From positions 17,670 through 81,669 of the forward strand of contig DATBIY010000077.1 in the NCBI GenBank assembly GCA_036556695.1: DNA of 64,000 nucleotides. The letters run 5' to 3'. Position 1 is the stretch's first letter, and each line of letters begins with the position of its first letter. The notes beneath the pieces were generated by a model. That model had not been told where the DNA came from and did not search any database. It saw only the letters and a list, made by a program, of their open reading frames with translations. The DNA is from DASSCW01 sp036556695 (lineage in GTDB: Bacteria > Chloroflexota > Limnocylindria > QHBO01). The position numbers were made by a program, and so were the translations under genes. Positions 16,398-25,176 of the stretch are shown here, one piece after another.

Positions 16398-17587
16398 GGC
16401 GCGCGCTGATCCTGGTCGAGGACCTGCCGGTGCCGTTCGACCGGCGGGTCTGGTCTGAGGCACGCACCCTGCGTGACGCTGGCTGGCGCGTGACCGTCGT
16501 CTGCCCGCGCGGCGAGGGGTCGCGGCGCTGGCACGAGCGCCTGGAGGGCATGGAGATCTTCCGCTATCCGCTGCCGACCACCGCCGCCGGGCTGCTCAAC
16601 CACATCATCGAGTACGCGGTGGCCATTCCGGCGACGCTGCTGCTGTCGCTGCTCGCCTGGCGCGGGCGCCGCTTCGACGTGGTCCACGCCTGCAACCCGC
16701 CGGACTTCCTGTTCCCCATCGGCTGGCTGTTCCAGCGGCTGGGGTCGGCCTTCGTCTTCGACCAGCACGACCTGGCGCCGGAGGTGTACGTCGCCCAGGG
16801 AGGCAGACCGGGAGGTCTGGTGCATCGGTTCCTGCTGTGGTGCGAGCGTCGCACCTACCGCGCCGCGGACGTCGTCATCGCCACCAACGAGACGTATCGG
16901 CGCTTCGCGATCGAGCGTGGGGGCGTGGATCCGCAGCGGGCGTTCATCGTGCGCTCCTCACCAGATCCGGCGCGCATCCACCAGGTGACGCCCGATCCCG
17001 GCCTCAAGGGCGGCCGGCCGCACCTGGTGGTCTACCTCGGCACCATGGGGCCGCAGGACGGCGTGGACAACTTCGTTCGCTCCGCTGCCGCGCTCCTGCG
17101 GGAGCGGCCCGGAAGCGCCCGGTTCGTGGCGGTTGGCGGCGGCAACCAGCTCGAAGCGCTGCGCGCGCTCGCCGCCGATGTCGGCCTTGGAACCGATGAC
17201 CTGGCCTTCACCGGTCGCATCCCCGATGCCGAGGTGCGCACCATCCTCTCCACCGCGGACGTGGCGGTCAGCCCGGATCCGGCCAATGGCTTCAACGAGT
17301 TCTGCACCATGAACAAGACGCTCGAGTACATGGCCTGCGGCGTGCCGGTGGTCGCCTTCGACCTCCAGGAGACGCGGGTCAGCGCCGCCGACGCCGCCAT
17401 CTACGCCACGCCGAACGACACCGATGACCTGGCGCGGCGAATCATCGAGCTGCTCGACGATCCGGTGCGGCGCGAGCAGATGGGTCGCGCCGGCCGGGAG
17501 CGGATGGCCGGCCCGCTGTCATGGGAGGTATCGGCCGCAAACCTGCGCGACGCCTACGCAGCCGCGGTCGCGTTCCGCAGAGCCTGA
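16394..17587 (+). CDS. GT4-family glycosyltransferase
   Basis: A 397-residue GT-B enzyme. The N terminus LVEDLPVPFDRRVWSEARTL is the form found in the WbuB/capsular branch. The segment FVFDQHDLAPEVY is a typical acceptor-domain motif. The donor domain has VYLGTMGPQDGVDNFVRSA, and the glutamate region reads NEFCTMNKTLEYMACGVP. The ATG overlaps the stop of the O-acyltransferase gene by four bases, which implies translational coupling. It ends 7 bases before the stop of the convergent acyltransferase gene. Likely role: addition of one sugar to the lipid-linked repeat unit. Specificity unknown. Confidence 0.86.
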   Translation: MRRALILVEDLPVPFDRRVWSEARTLRDAGWRVTVVCPRGEGSRRWHERLEGMEIFRYPLPTTAAGLLNHIIEYAVAIPATLLLSLLAWRGRRFDVVHACNPPDFLFPIGWLFQRLGSAFVFDQHDLAPEVYVAQGGRPGGLVHRFLLWCERRTYRAADVVIATNETYRRFAIERGGVDPQRAFIVRSSPDPARIHQVTPDPGLKGGRPHLVVYLGTMGPQDGVDNFVRSAAALLRERPGSARFVAVGGGNQLEALRALAADVGLGTDDLAFTGRIPDAEVRTILSTADVAVSPDPANGFNEFCTMNKTLEYMACGVPVVAFDLQETRVSAADAAIYATPNDTDDLARRIIELLDDPVRREQMGRAGRERMAGPLSWEVSAANLRDAYAAAVAFRRA

Positions 17588-17594
17588 TGCCGGG

Positions 17595-19565
17595 CTAGGG
17601 CCAGAAGCCGTCAGGCAGGCGGGCCACCAGCTCACGCGCGAAGAGCCGCGCCCCGTCCTCGGTGAAGTGCACCGGGTCCGAGCGCAGCGTCACGCCGGCG
17701 ACGCTGTCCGGGCAGGGGTTCGAGGGGCAGAGGATCGGGTCCGGATCCACCACCACGACGTCCTCCGGATGTTCCGCCGCCCACTTGCGGTACTCGGCGC
17801 GCAGCGAGTTGATCGAGAGGATCGGCCTGGTGCACTCCTCGCTCCACGCCTCGTCGCCGGAGCACGCGGTTGGGTCGTCGCCGGCTCGGTGGAAGGGCAG
17901 GATCAGGACCACCTTCGCTCCCTTCGCGGTGAGGCGATCGAGAACCCCGTCCCAGTCGCCGAAGGCCGCGGCCTCCCACTCCGGGCTGGCTGGCGCGAGC
18001 ACCACGCCGTCCTGACGGATCGGAAAGCGGTCGCGGTTGCTGATCCAGAAGATGACGCTCGGCTGGAACCTGTCCACCATGCCGGTCTGGCCGCGCTGGA
18101 CAGCCTGCGGGCAGTCGTCGGCGTACGGGAACGGGACGCCGTTGCCGGCGACATGCTCCGCCACGCCGATCGGGCACCCGGGGAACGCCGCGGCTGCCAG
18201 CGTCTGCGAGTCGCGTGCGCCCCGCTCGGCCAGGCCCGGATAGAAGCTCATGGCGACGGAATCGCCAATGAGGCCGATGGCACCGCGGGCGTCGGGCACC
18301 ACGTGCGTGATCAGCTGGCGGTTGCCCTCGACGAACTGCGGCGCGCGCAGGGCGCCGCGCGTTGCAAACACCGTCATGCCGGAGAGCACGAGCGCCACGC
18401 CGAGGGCGCCGGCCGCCACCTGCGGCACGCCCAGCCGCAGCGATCCCAGCCGGCCGTGGCGGATGGGGCGCTCCACCAGGAAGAAGCTCAGAGCCGAGAT
18501 CCCCAGCGTCGCCGCGACGCGCACGACGGCCAACAGCGGCTCGGTGAGCGAGGTGTTCGCCGGCGTGACCCACAGGATCACCGGCCAGTGCCACAGGTAC
18601 AGGCCGTACGAGATCATGCCGATCCACGGCAGCGGCTGGATCGACAGGCCGCGCCCCACCAGGTTTCGGCGATCGCCGGCGCTGGCTGCCAGGCTGGCGA
18701 TCAGCGTGGCGGCGGCCACTGAGAAGGCGAGCGAGCCGCCGAAGTAGTACACCGCCGACGAGTCAGCCAGCAGCACGCCGAACAGGGCCAGCACCGCGAT
18801 CGCCAGGCCCGCCGCCAGCGGAGCCACGCGTCGAACCAGCGCGGCGAATCCCGGAGAGCGATCCAGCATCCAGGCGGCCAGCGCCCCTACCAGCAGCTCG
18901 TGTGCGCGGGTGTGGGTCGCGTAGTATGCGGCCGATGGATCGGCCTCGCGCCAGGTGAGCGCCAGCGCGATGACCGACAGGCCGATCCCCAGCGCGAGGA
19001 TGACCGGGATAACTTGTGCTCCCCACCGGCGCCAGGCGACGAGCCCCAGCCCCGAGGCGGTCAGCAGCGGCCACAACCCGTAGAACTGCTCCTCGATGGC
19101 CAGCGACCACAGGTGCAGCACAGGCGACGGCGAAGCGAACTCCTGGAAGTAGCTCTGCCCCTCGACGATGAAGCGCCAGTTGGCGACGTAGAAGAGCGAC
19201 GACAGGATGTCGCCACGCAACCGGTCACGGTCGAACGGGGAGGACCACAGCGCCGCCACGGCGACCGCGGCGATCACCAGGAACAGGGCGGGCAGCAGCC
19301 GGCGGGCGCGCCGCAGCCAGAACTCGGACAGGGCGATCCGGCCGGTGGCCGCGTGCTCGCGCATGAGCAGCGTGCTGATCAGGAAGCCGGACAGGACGAA
19401 GAACAGGTCCACCCCCAGGAAGCCGCCCGGCAGGAAGCCCAAGCCAAGGTGGTAGGCCATCACCCCGCCCACCGCCAGCGCGCGAACGCCATCCAGCGCG
19501 GGAAGATATGCCAGCTTCGGGGCCACCGTCCGGTCGCCGCCGGCCGGCCCTGCCAGGCCGCTCAC
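17595..19565 (-). CDS. Acyltransferase-3/SGNH O-acetyltransferase (OafA/OatA-like) 2
   Basis: A 656-residue enzyme with the same plan as the one at 14307, but on the opposite strand and clearly divergent. The membrane domain has LDGVRALAVGGVMAYHLGLG, GGFLGVDLFFVLSGFLIST, VLHLWSLAIEEQFYGLWPL and ISYGLYLWHWPVI. The extracytoplasmic SGNH domain has IGLIGDSVAMSFYPGL and ends with DPVHFTEDGARLF, supplying the catalytic Asp and His. The block I oxyanion residues are GDSV rather than GDSH. The GTG start overlaps the stop of the cytidylyltransferase gene (GTGA, 19562-19565), so it is co-translated with the CDP-glycerol genes. O-acylation of the glycerol-phosphate polymer or its glycan is a reasonable guess. 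Confidence 0.86.
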   Translation of the reverse strand: MSGLAGPAGGDRTVAPKLAYLPALDGVRALAVGGVMAYHLGLGFLPGGFLGVDLFFVLSGFLISTLLMREHAATGRIALSEFWLRRARRLLPALFLVIAAVAVAALWSSPFDRDRLRGDILSSLFYVANWRFIVEGQSYFQEFASPSPVLHLWSLAIEEQFYGLWPLLTASGLGLVAWRRWGAQVIPVILALGIGLSVIALALTWREADPSAAYYATHTRAHELLVGALAAWMLDRSPGFAALVRRVAPLAAGLAIAVLALFGVLLADSSAVYYFGGSLAFSVAAATLIASLAASAGDRRNLVGRGLSIQPLPWIGMISYGLYLWHWPVILWVTPANTSLTEPLLAVVRVAATLGISALSFFLVERPIRHGRLGSLRLGVPQVAAGALGVALVLSGMTVFATRGALRAPQFVEGNRQLITHVVPDARGAIGLIGDSVAMSFYPGLAERGARDSQTLAAAAFPGCPIGVAEHVAGNGVPFPYADDCPQAVQRGQTGMVDRFQPSVIFWISNRDRFPIRQDGVVLAPASPEWEAAAFGDWDGVLDRLTAKGAKVVLILPFHRAGDDPTACSGDEAWSEECTRPILSINSLRAEYRKWAAEHPEDVVVVDPDPILCPSNPCPDSVAGVTLRSDPVHFTEDGARLFARELVARLPDGFWP

Positions 19566-19960
19566 GCAGGTCGGGAGAAGATCTCGGCGCGAACCTCGGT
19601 GGTCGAGATGTTCGGCGTTCGGGGCAGGTACAGCACCTCGCACAGCTCGTTGAGGTGGTCGAACTTCCCCTCCCAGTCCTGTCCCATGACCAGCACGTCG
19701 GCGTGGAAGCGCTTGATGTAGTCGGCCTTCGCCTCGAGCGACTCCTCGGGGAACGTGAAGTCGACCACGCGCAGGCTGGACACGATCCTGATCCGCTCCG
19801 CCTCGGGGTAGACCGGCGGCACTCCCTTCTTGGCGATGGTGAGCGCATCGGTCGACACGCCGACCACCAGGTAGTCGCACACCGCCTTGGCGCGCTCGAG
19901 GATGTTGATATGGCCGATGTGCAGCAGGTCGAACGTGCCGAAGGTGATGCCTACCCGCAT
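19562..19960 (-). CDS. tagD: Glycerol-3-phosphate cytidylyltransferase (TagD-like)
   Basis: A 132-residue protein, about the length of TagD, with the nucleotidyltransferase signature TFDLLHIGHINIL (HIGH at residues 14-17) and the C-terminal RTPNISTTEVR (residues 114-124). That matches the R-T-x-x-I-S-T-T motif of CTP:glycerol-3-phosphate cytidylyltransferases. It would make CDP-glycerol from CTP and sn-glycerol-3-phosphate. The gene upstream encodes a GpsA-like dehydrogenase that makes that phosphate, and the TagF-like enzyme at 8109 could use the product. The start is the ATG at 19960, where the HIGH domain begins, 4 bases after the gpsA stop. An ADP-heptose or ethanolamine-phosphate enzyme is less likely given the length and C-terminal motif. 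Confidence 0.82.
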   Translation of the reverse strand: MRVGITFGTFDLLHIGHINILERAKAVCDYLVVGVSTDALTIAKKGVPPVYPEAERIRIVSSLRVVDFTFPEESLEAKADYIKRFHADVLVMGQDWEGKFDHLNELCEVLYLPRTPNISTTEVRAEIFSRPA

Positions 19961-19964
19961 CGTC

Positions 19965-20945
19965 TCAGCTTCCCTCTCCGTGGTGAAACGCCCGCGCGAT
20001 CTCGCGAGGCTCGTGCAGCGCCGCAAGGATAGTCTCGAAATAGCCGGACGAAATTCGGTGCCGTCGGAGGATTGACACGAACCCCTCCGCCGACCCCACG
20101 CCTTCGGCCAGCGCGCCGTCGGGATCCTCTTCCCGCGCCAGCCGCAGGCCGTGCTGGTAGTTGCGTGACTTCGGCGAGGAGCAGCTCAGGAAGAAGTCGG
20201 CCAGCGCTCCGGCCGATATGACGGTGCGCGGGTCGCCGCCCAGCTGCTGCGCCACCCCGCTCAGCTCCACGACGCCCTGCGCGATAAACGAGGCGCGGAA
20301 GTTCTCGCCCATGCCCAGCCCGTCCGCCAGCCCGGCGCCCAGCGCGATGATGTTCTTGCCCACGCCGGCTACCTCGAGGCCGCGCACGTCGGTCGTCAGC
20401 TCGAAGCGCAGCCGCTCGTTCTCGAGCTGGCCCGCGACGCGCCGACCGAGCTCCGGGTTGGCGCAGGCGAAGGTCAGGAAGACCGGGTGCCCGGCCAGCA
20501 TCTCGTCGGCGAAGCTGGCGCCCGACATGACGGCGATGAACGACGACCCGGTGGAGGCGTAGATCACCTCGCTCGGAAAGCGGGCCGAGGTGGCGTCGAT
20601 GCCCTTCACGCACGACACGAAGGCGGTCGACTCGCTCGCGGCGCTCGCCCTGCCGCCGAGCACCTCGCCGATGGCGTGGCTGGGCAGGGTGACGACCACA
20701 ACGTCGTAAGCGTCCAGCGCAATCCCATCCGCCCGGGCGATGACGTGCTGCACCGGATGGTCGAACGTGCGCTGGCTGCGGTTGTAGACGCTGACGTCCA
20801 CGTCGCCGCGTGTGGAGATGGCCGCGTGGAACGCCCTTCCGAAGGCGCCGTAGCCCAGGATCAGGAGTCGCGTCACGTCGCCGGTGTTCGATCGCTGCGC
20901 CGGCTCGGCCGCAGGCTCGGCGGCCGGCGATGCCTGCACTGCCAT
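19965..20945 (-). CDS. gpsA: NAD(P)-dependent glycerol-3-phosphate dehydrogenase (GpsA-like)
   Basis: A 326-residue Rossmann dehydrogenase. It has the nucleotide-binding LLILGYGAFGRAF after a disordered Ala/Glu-rich N terminus of about 22 residues, then SCVKGID with the catalytic lysine. GAGLADGLGMGENFRASFIA and GALADFFLSCSSPKSRNYQHG correspond to the GDGLGLGDN and GDLxxTCTSxxSRN regions of GpsA. It reduces dihydroxyacetone phosphate to sn-glycerol-3-phosphate. Housekeeping GpsA serves phospholipid synthesis. Here the neighbouring tagD-like gene suggests a dedicated supply of CDP-glycerol. The gene is divergent from pyrophosphatase and has TAGGCT nine bases before its ATG. Confidence 0.85.
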   Translation of the reverse strand: MAVQASPAAEPAAEPAQRSNTGDVTRLLILGYGAFGRAFHAAISTRGDVDVSVYNRSQRTFDHPVQHVIARADGIALDAYDVVVVTLPSHAIGEVLGGRASAASESTAFVSCVKGIDATSARFPSEVIYASTGSSFIAVMSGASFADEMLAGHPVFLTFACANPELGRRVAGQLENERLRFELTTDVRGLEVAGVGKNIIALGAGLADGLGMGENFRASFIAQGVVELSGVAQQLGGDPRTVISAGALADFFLSCSSPKSRNYQHGLRLAREEDPDGALAEGVGSAEGFVSILRRHRISSGYFETILAALHEPREIARAFHHGEGS

Positions 20946-20954
20946 GGCATGCGA

Positions 20955-20960
20955 AGCCTA
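20955..20960 (-). promoter_or_regulatory. -10-like hexamer for gpsA
   Basis: TAGGCT on the minus strand ends nine bases before the ATG at 20945. The opposite strand of the same 51-base spacer has CATACT six bases before the pyrophosphatase ATG (20985-20990), a weaker match. Confidence 0.4.
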
Positions 20961-20996
20961 CTACCCGTGCGCTGGGGGCCGGCGCATACTGCTCGG

Positions 20997-21530
20997 ATGG
21001 AGCGTCGGGGCCCGATCGAGGTGATCATCGAAATCCCGAGCGGATCGCGCAACAAGTACGAGTACGACCACGCCCGCCGTCGCTTCGTGCTCGACCGGAT
21101 CCTCTACTCGAGCGTCCACTACCCGTGCGACTACGGCTTCGTGGAGGGCAGCCTGGCCGATGACGGCGACCCGCTCGACGTCCTGGTGGTGATCAGCGAG
21201 CCCACGTTCTCCGGCTGCATCGTTCGCGCCCGCCCGGTCGGTGTGCTCGACATGACCGACGACAAGGGCCACGACTACAAGGTGCTGGCTGTCGCCCACG
21301 ACGACCCGCGCTGGGACGCGACCGCCAGCCTGGAGGACCTGTCGCCGCATCGGCTGCGCGAGATCGAGAACTTCTTCGACATCTACAAGGAGCTGGAGGG
21401 GCGGCCCGTCGAGGTGGCGGGCTGGCTGGGTGTCGACGATGCGTGGCGCATCATCGACGCGGCCATGGAGAACGGTCGCCGCGGCGTCGACAGCGAGGGC
21501 GAGGCGGCGAACCCAGGGACCTGGCGCTAG
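20997..21530 (+). CDS. ppa: Inorganic pyrophosphatase, family I
   Basis: A 177-residue soluble family I pyrophosphatase. It has the substrate-binding KYEYDHARRRFVLDR, the stretch HYPCDYGFVEG, and the metal-binding signature DGDPLDVLV (residues 56-64) with its three acidic residues. DMTDDKGHDYKVLAV follows. It hydrolyses pyrophosphate released by nucleotide-sugar, CDP-glycerol and other syntheses, pulling those reactions forward. Length is close to the 175 residues of the E. coli enzyme. ATG at 20997 is the only start that fits the family's N terminus. The stop shares bases with the convergent glycosyltransferase stop in CTAG (21527-21530). Confidence 0.95.
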   Translation: MERRGPIEVIIEIPSGSRNKYEYDHARRRFVLDRILYSSVHYPCDYGFVEGSLADDGDPLDVLVVISEPTFSGCIVRARPVGVLDMTDDKGHDYKVLAVAHDDPRWDATASLEDLSPHRLREIENFFDIYKELEGRPVEVAGWLGVDDAWRIIDAAMENGRRGVDSEGEAANPGTWR

Positions 21531-22450
21531 CCGGCGTCGTTGCTCGCGCCGCGCTGCCGGAGGAGCGTGCTCCACGCCTCGGCCATGGCCGCATGCCACG
21601 CCGACAGCCGGTATCGGTCCACGGTCCGCGCAATGGTGAACGGGTCGTAGTCAGGCACCGTGGCAAGGGCGCCGGCCCAATCCTCGTCGCCGACGAGCGT
21701 GCCGTTCAGCCCGCTGGTGATGATGTTCCGCAGCCCGCCCACGTCTCGCGCCACCACCCAGCGCCCGGAGGCGATCGCCTCGAGCGCCACGATGCCGAAT
21801 CCCTCGTGGTGCGACGGCACCATCACGATGTCGTGAGCGGCCATCTGGCGTGCCACCTCGGCGGGCGCCATGTCCCGAATGCCGGGACCGGCGAGGGTGG
21901 TGGCGTGGCGCTCGGCGACCTCGTGGCCCTTGCCGGGAGTCGTACCCCCGAGATATAGCACACGCCCCCGCGCGGCCTGCGGGCGCGGCGACGGCCTGAA
22001 CAGCGTGTCGTCGTAGCCGGGTGGGATGACGAGCGGCTCGCGCCCGATGCGGCGCAGGTAGCCCGCCGTGTCCTCCGAGTTGGTCACCAGCAGGTCGGCC
22101 CCGCGCACGACCTGGCGGACGAAGAACCGATAGCCGCGTCCCCAGCTGAAGTAGCTGCGCGCATCGGTGCCGTGGGCGTACACCACCAGCGGCAGACCTC
22201 GCAGGCGCGCCACCACCAGGCCCACCCACCCAGCGGCGTACAGGATGTGCGCCTCGACCCCATCGAACGGGCCAGGCGCTCGGAGGCCACGCCAGACGAA
22301 GTGGACCAGGCGCCACGGCCACCAGCGGTCCCGGGGGTCGGTGACGAGAGTGACGTTCGGCACGCCGCGGAAGCGGTTAGCGACGAAGATGCCGAAGTTC
22401 GGTCGATCCGGAGTCGGCCAGACGGAGGTCACAATCAGGAGGCGCGGCAT
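21527..22450 (-). CDS. Compact GT4-like glycosyltransferase
   Basis: A 307-residue protein, markedly shorter than the usual 370-400 residues for GT4. The N-terminal domain is intact: LLIVTSVWPTPDRPNFGIFV, then LVVYAHGTDARSYFSWG and LLVTNSEDTAGYLRR. The donor domain has VLYLGGTTPGKGHEVAERHA and then goes almost directly to DIVMVPSHHEGFGIVALEAI with the E-x7-E motif. The beta-alpha units that normally lie between (the GDG...RVRFLG part) are missing. It may be a naturally shortened enzyme. The reading frame is open with no sign of a frameshift. TAGACT lies seven bases before the ATG. It is divergent from flippase 2. Confidence 0.8.
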   Translation of the reverse strand: MPRLLIVTSVWPTPDRPNFGIFVANRFRGVPNVTLVTDPRDRWWPWRLVHFVWRGLRAPGPFDGVEAHILYAAGWVGLVVARLRGLPLVVYAHGTDARSYFSWGRGYRFFVRQVVRGADLLVTNSEDTAGYLRRIGREPLVIPPGYDDTLFRPSPRPQAARGRVLYLGGTTPGKGHEVAERHATTLAGPGIRDMAPAEVARQMAAHDIVMVPSHHEGFGIVALEAIASGRWVVARDVGGLRNIITSGLNGTLVGDEDWAGALATVPDYDPFTIARTVDRYRLSAWHAAMAEAWSTLLRQRGASNDAG

Positions 22451-22457
22451 CGGCAGC

Positions 22458-22463
22458 AGTCTA
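22458..22463 (-). promoter_or_regulatory. -10-like hexamer for compact GT4
   Basis: TAGACT on the minus strand ends seven bases before the ATG at 22450. It is one half of a 39-base divergent spacer. Confidence 0.4.
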
Positions 22464-22474
22464 GGCGGGGACCC

Positions 22475-22480
22475 TAGAAT
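22475..22480 (+). promoter_or_regulatory. -10-like hexamer for flippase 2
   Basis: TAGAAT ends nine bases before the GTG at 22490. No Shine-Dalgarno sequence lies between, which fits a leaderless start. Confidence 0.42.
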
Positions 22481-22489
22481 TCCGGCACT

Positions 22490-23995
22490 GTGAGCGACCG
22501 CGCGGCCACGCCGCTCCGTGGAGGCCTGCGTCGCCTGGTCACCGAGACAGCCGTCTACGGCCTCGGCGGCATCGCGAACCAGGCGCTCACCATCGTTCTC
22601 GTCCCGGTCTACGCCCGGCAGCTGGGCGTCGAGAACTATGGCGTGCTCGCCGTGCTCAACACCGTGCTGGCGTTGACGACCATGGTCGTGGGCCTGGCGA
22701 TGCCCCAGGGCTTCTTCCGCTGGTACCTCAAGGAGTCCGAGAACGAGCAGCAGCGGGCGCACGTCCTGGCGACGACGCTCTCGTTGCGGCTGGCTGCTTC
22801 GCTTGCCGGCCTAATCGCCTTCAGCCTGCTCGCGCCGCTGCTCGGCCTGGCGCTGTTCGGTGGGACCGGGGAGCTTCCCATCATCCTCCTGATCGGGCCC
22901 ATCACCTTCTTCGACACGCTCAACCTGATCCCGCTCTCGTTCCTGCGCGGCGAGCGCCGGCCAGTGCCGTACTCGGTCCTTGCGTTCACGCGGGCCGCGC
23001 TCGGCAGCGTGCTGATCATCGTCTTCGTCGTCGTGCTGGACATGGGCGTGATGGGCGTGCTGCTCGGCTCGGCCATCTCGGCACTCGTATCGGTCGTTTT
23101 CGGGCTGGGCATCATGGCCCGCGCGGACAGGCTGCGGCTGGGCTGGGATCGGTCGCATGCCGTCGCGCTGCTGCGCTTCACCCTGCCACTGGTGCCGGCC
23201 GCGCTCGCGGGGTGGACGCTCAGCCTGTCGGACCGCTTCGTGATCGGTGCGGTGGATGGCTACCGCGCCGTGGGCGTGTACGCCATCGGCTACACCGTTG
23301 GGCTGGCGATGAACGCGCTGGTGGTCCAGCCGTTCACGCTGGCCTGGGGCGCCGCGTACTGGGAGTACGCGCGCGACGAGGCCCAGGCGCCGCGGACCAT
23401 CGCGCGCACCATGACCCTGTTCGCCATTGTCGCCGGGATTCCGGCGCTCGGCCTGTCGCTGTTCGGGACGGATGCCATCCGCCTGCTGCTGACGCCGGAG
23501 TTCGAGCCGGGGCGCTTCGTCGTTCCCTTCAGCGCCTTCGGCTACCTGGCCTATGGTCTCTACATGATCAGCGGGACCGGGCTGAACCTCGTCTCGCGGA
23601 CGCGCTGGATTCCGTTAACCGTCGGTGCAGCCGCGCTCGCCAACCTGGTGATCAACCTGGTGACCATCCCGTTGTTCGGCTTCATGGCCGCAGCGTGGTC
23701 GACGCTCATCAGCTACGCGCTGCTGGCGATCCTCACCGGAGCCGCCTCGCAGCGCTACTACCCGGTGCCATGGGACTACCCGCGCGTGCTCGGCGCGGTC
23801 GGCCTGGGCCTGGCCCTGTCTGCCGCCGGCCTGCTGGGTCCCGATGCCCTGGCCTGGCGGATCCTGTGCTTCCTCGTATTCCCGGTGGTGCTGCTGGCGA
23901 CCGGGATCGTCAGCCGGGTCGACGCCGTGCGCCTGGCCACGTGGGCGGGCAACCTGCCGGCGCGCCTGTCGGGCAGCTCCGAGCGCGTCCCCTAA
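22490..23995 (+). CDS. Oligosaccharide flippase (Wzx-like) 2
   Basis: A 501-residue membrane protein with about 14 hydrophobic helices, of the polysaccharide_synt/MOP family. It begins VYGLGGIANQALTIVLVPVY and QLGVENYGVLAVLNTV, the usual Wzx opening. Further on is GWTLSLSDRFVIGAVDGYRA, with the Asp/Arg pair seen in many flippases. It is not closely similar to the flippase at 10320, so the cell may export two different lipid-linked glycans. Neighbours are GT4 enzymes on both sides. GTG is the start, preceded by TAGAAT. The TAA stop overlaps the TAG stop of the convergent gene (23992-23995). Confidence 0.86.
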   Translation: MSDRAATPLRGGLRRLVTETAVYGLGGIANQALTIVLVPVYARQLGVENYGVLAVLNTVLALTTMVVGLAMPQGFFRWYLKESENEQQRAHVLATTLSLRLAASLAGLIAFSLLAPLLGLALFGGTGELPIILLIGPITFFDTLNLIPLSFLRGERRPVPYSVLAFTRAALGSVLIIVFVVVLDMGVMGVLLGSAISALVSVVFGLGIMARADRLRLGWDRSHAVALLRFTLPLVPAALAGWTLSLSDRFVIGAVDGYRAVGVYAIGYTVGLAMNALVVQPFTLAWGAAYWEYARDEAQAPRTIARTMTLFAIVAGIPALGLSLFGTDAIRLLLTPEFEPGRFVVPFSAFGYLAYGLYMISGTGLNLVSRTRWIPLTVGAAALANLVINLVTIPLFGFMAAAWSTLISYALLAILTGAASQRYYPVPWDYPRVLGAVGLGLALSAAGLLGPDALAWRILCFLVFPVVLLATGIVSRVDAVRLATWAGNLPARLSGSSERVP

Positions 23996-25161
23996 CCGGC
24001 CTCCCCGTAAGCCTCGCCGCGCTCGATCCGCTGGTAGAGGGCGAGCAGGGTCTCGGCCGAGCGCTGCCAGTTGAACCGGGTCAACGCCGCACGCCGGCCG
24101 TTCGCACCCATCTCCGATGTCGCGGCCGGATCACGCAGTACCGATCCGATCGCCGCGGCGATGGCGCGGGGGTCGCGCATGTCGGCCAGGAGCCCGGCGC
24201 GTGGCTGGAGGACGATCTCCCGCAGGTGCGGAAAGTCGCTGGCGACGATCGGGATGCCGGCGGCCATGTACTGGAAGAGCTTGTTGGGCAGCGAGTAGGC
24301 ATCGTTCAGCGACGACGGGATGGCCGGCGAGACACCAACCTGCGCCGACGTCGCGTAGTCGACGACCTGCGCCTCGGGCACGGGGGCCATAACGTGGACC
24401 CGGTCGCCCACACCGCGATCATCGGCACGCCTCCGCAGGTCGTGCGCGATCGAGCCCTGGCCAAGCAGCACGAGGTGCGCTCCCTCGACCAGCGCCATGG
24501 CATCCACCAGCTGCTCCACACCGCGCCCCGGCGTGAGCCCGCCCAGCCGCAGGACGATGGGTGCCTCAGCCGGAATCCGCTCGGCGCCGGGCAGGGAGCG
24601 GATCTCGCGCCGCGTCGGCGATGCGTCGACCTCCGGGTAGTTCGGCACGAGCTCGAAGTGCCGTCCGTACCGACGGCCGAGATAGTCGGCGATCGGGCGG
24701 CTGACCGTGATGCGCCCGGCTGAATCGCGCACGTAGCGGCGCTCCACCCATGCGTACAGCGCGAGGAATCCGGCCCAGTACGCGCGGCCCCGACCGCGCC
24801 GCTTCTGCTTCAGGAACAGCTCGTGTGAGTCGTAGACATAGGGGACTCCCAGCCGTTGCGCGGCGACCCCGACGGGCTCCAGCGCGTCGGCGTCATGTGC
24901 ATGGAATACGTCCGGCGCCGTCGCCAGCAGCTCTCGCAGCACGCCGCGACGATGAGCCAGGTACCGCAGGCCGATGATCTTCGTGTCCGGGCGGCGAACG
25001 CGCAGGACCACGTAGCCGTCGGCCTCCTCGCGAAGCGGCAGCCCGCCGCCTGCCTCGGCGAGCACCGTCACCTGGTGCCCGGCGACGGCGAGCGTGCGCG
25101 CCTCCTTTGCGACCCGGGCATCGTGCTGCATGTCGTTGCGGACGAGCATGGTGACGCGCAT
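23992..25161 (-). CDS. GT4-family glycosyltransferase
   Basis: A 389-residue GT-B enzyme. The N terminus MLVRNDMQHDARVAKEARTL and VYDSHELFLKQKRRGRG belong to the GT4-like group with a DSHE motif. The donor domain has IVLRLGGLTPGRGVEQLVDA, LVLLGQGSIAHDLRRRA and the region DAYSLPNKLFQYMAAGIPIV, where the usual first glutamate is replaced by a Leu/Pro/Asn pattern typical of this branch. It shares a 21-base divergent spacer with the next GT gene. That spacer has GATAAT/GATTAT hexamers pointing both ways, so the two are likely co-regulated. It probably adds a sugar to the lipid-linked unit exported by flippase 2. Confidence 0.85.
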   Translation of the reverse strand: MRVTMLVRNDMQHDARVAKEARTLAVAGHQVTVLAEAGGGLPLREEADGYVVLRVRRPDTKIIGLRYLAHRRGVLRELLATAPDVFHAHDADALEPVGVAAQRLGVPYVYDSHELFLKQKRRGRGRAYWAGFLALYAWVERRYVRDSAGRITVSRPIADYLGRRYGRHFELVPNYPEVDASPTRREIRSLPGAERIPAEAPIVLRLGGLTPGRGVEQLVDAMALVEGAHLVLLGQGSIAHDLRRRADDRGVGDRVHVMAPVPEAQVVDYATSAQVGVSPAIPSSLNDAYSLPNKLFQYMAAGIPIVASDFPHLREIVLQPRAGLLADMRDPRAIAAAIGSVLRDPAATSEMGANGRRAALTRFNWQRSAETLLALYQRIERGEAYGEAG

Positions 25162-25169
25162 GCCCGAAG

Positions 25170-25176
25170 GATAATC
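25170..25176. promoter_or_regulatory. Bidirectional -10-like element between two GT genes
   Basis: GATAATC serves both strands: GATAAT ends seven bases before the plus-strand ATG at 25183, and GATTAT ends nine bases before the minus-strand ATG at 25161. The whole divergent spacer is only 21 bases, leaving no room for untranslated leaders. Confidence 0.45.
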
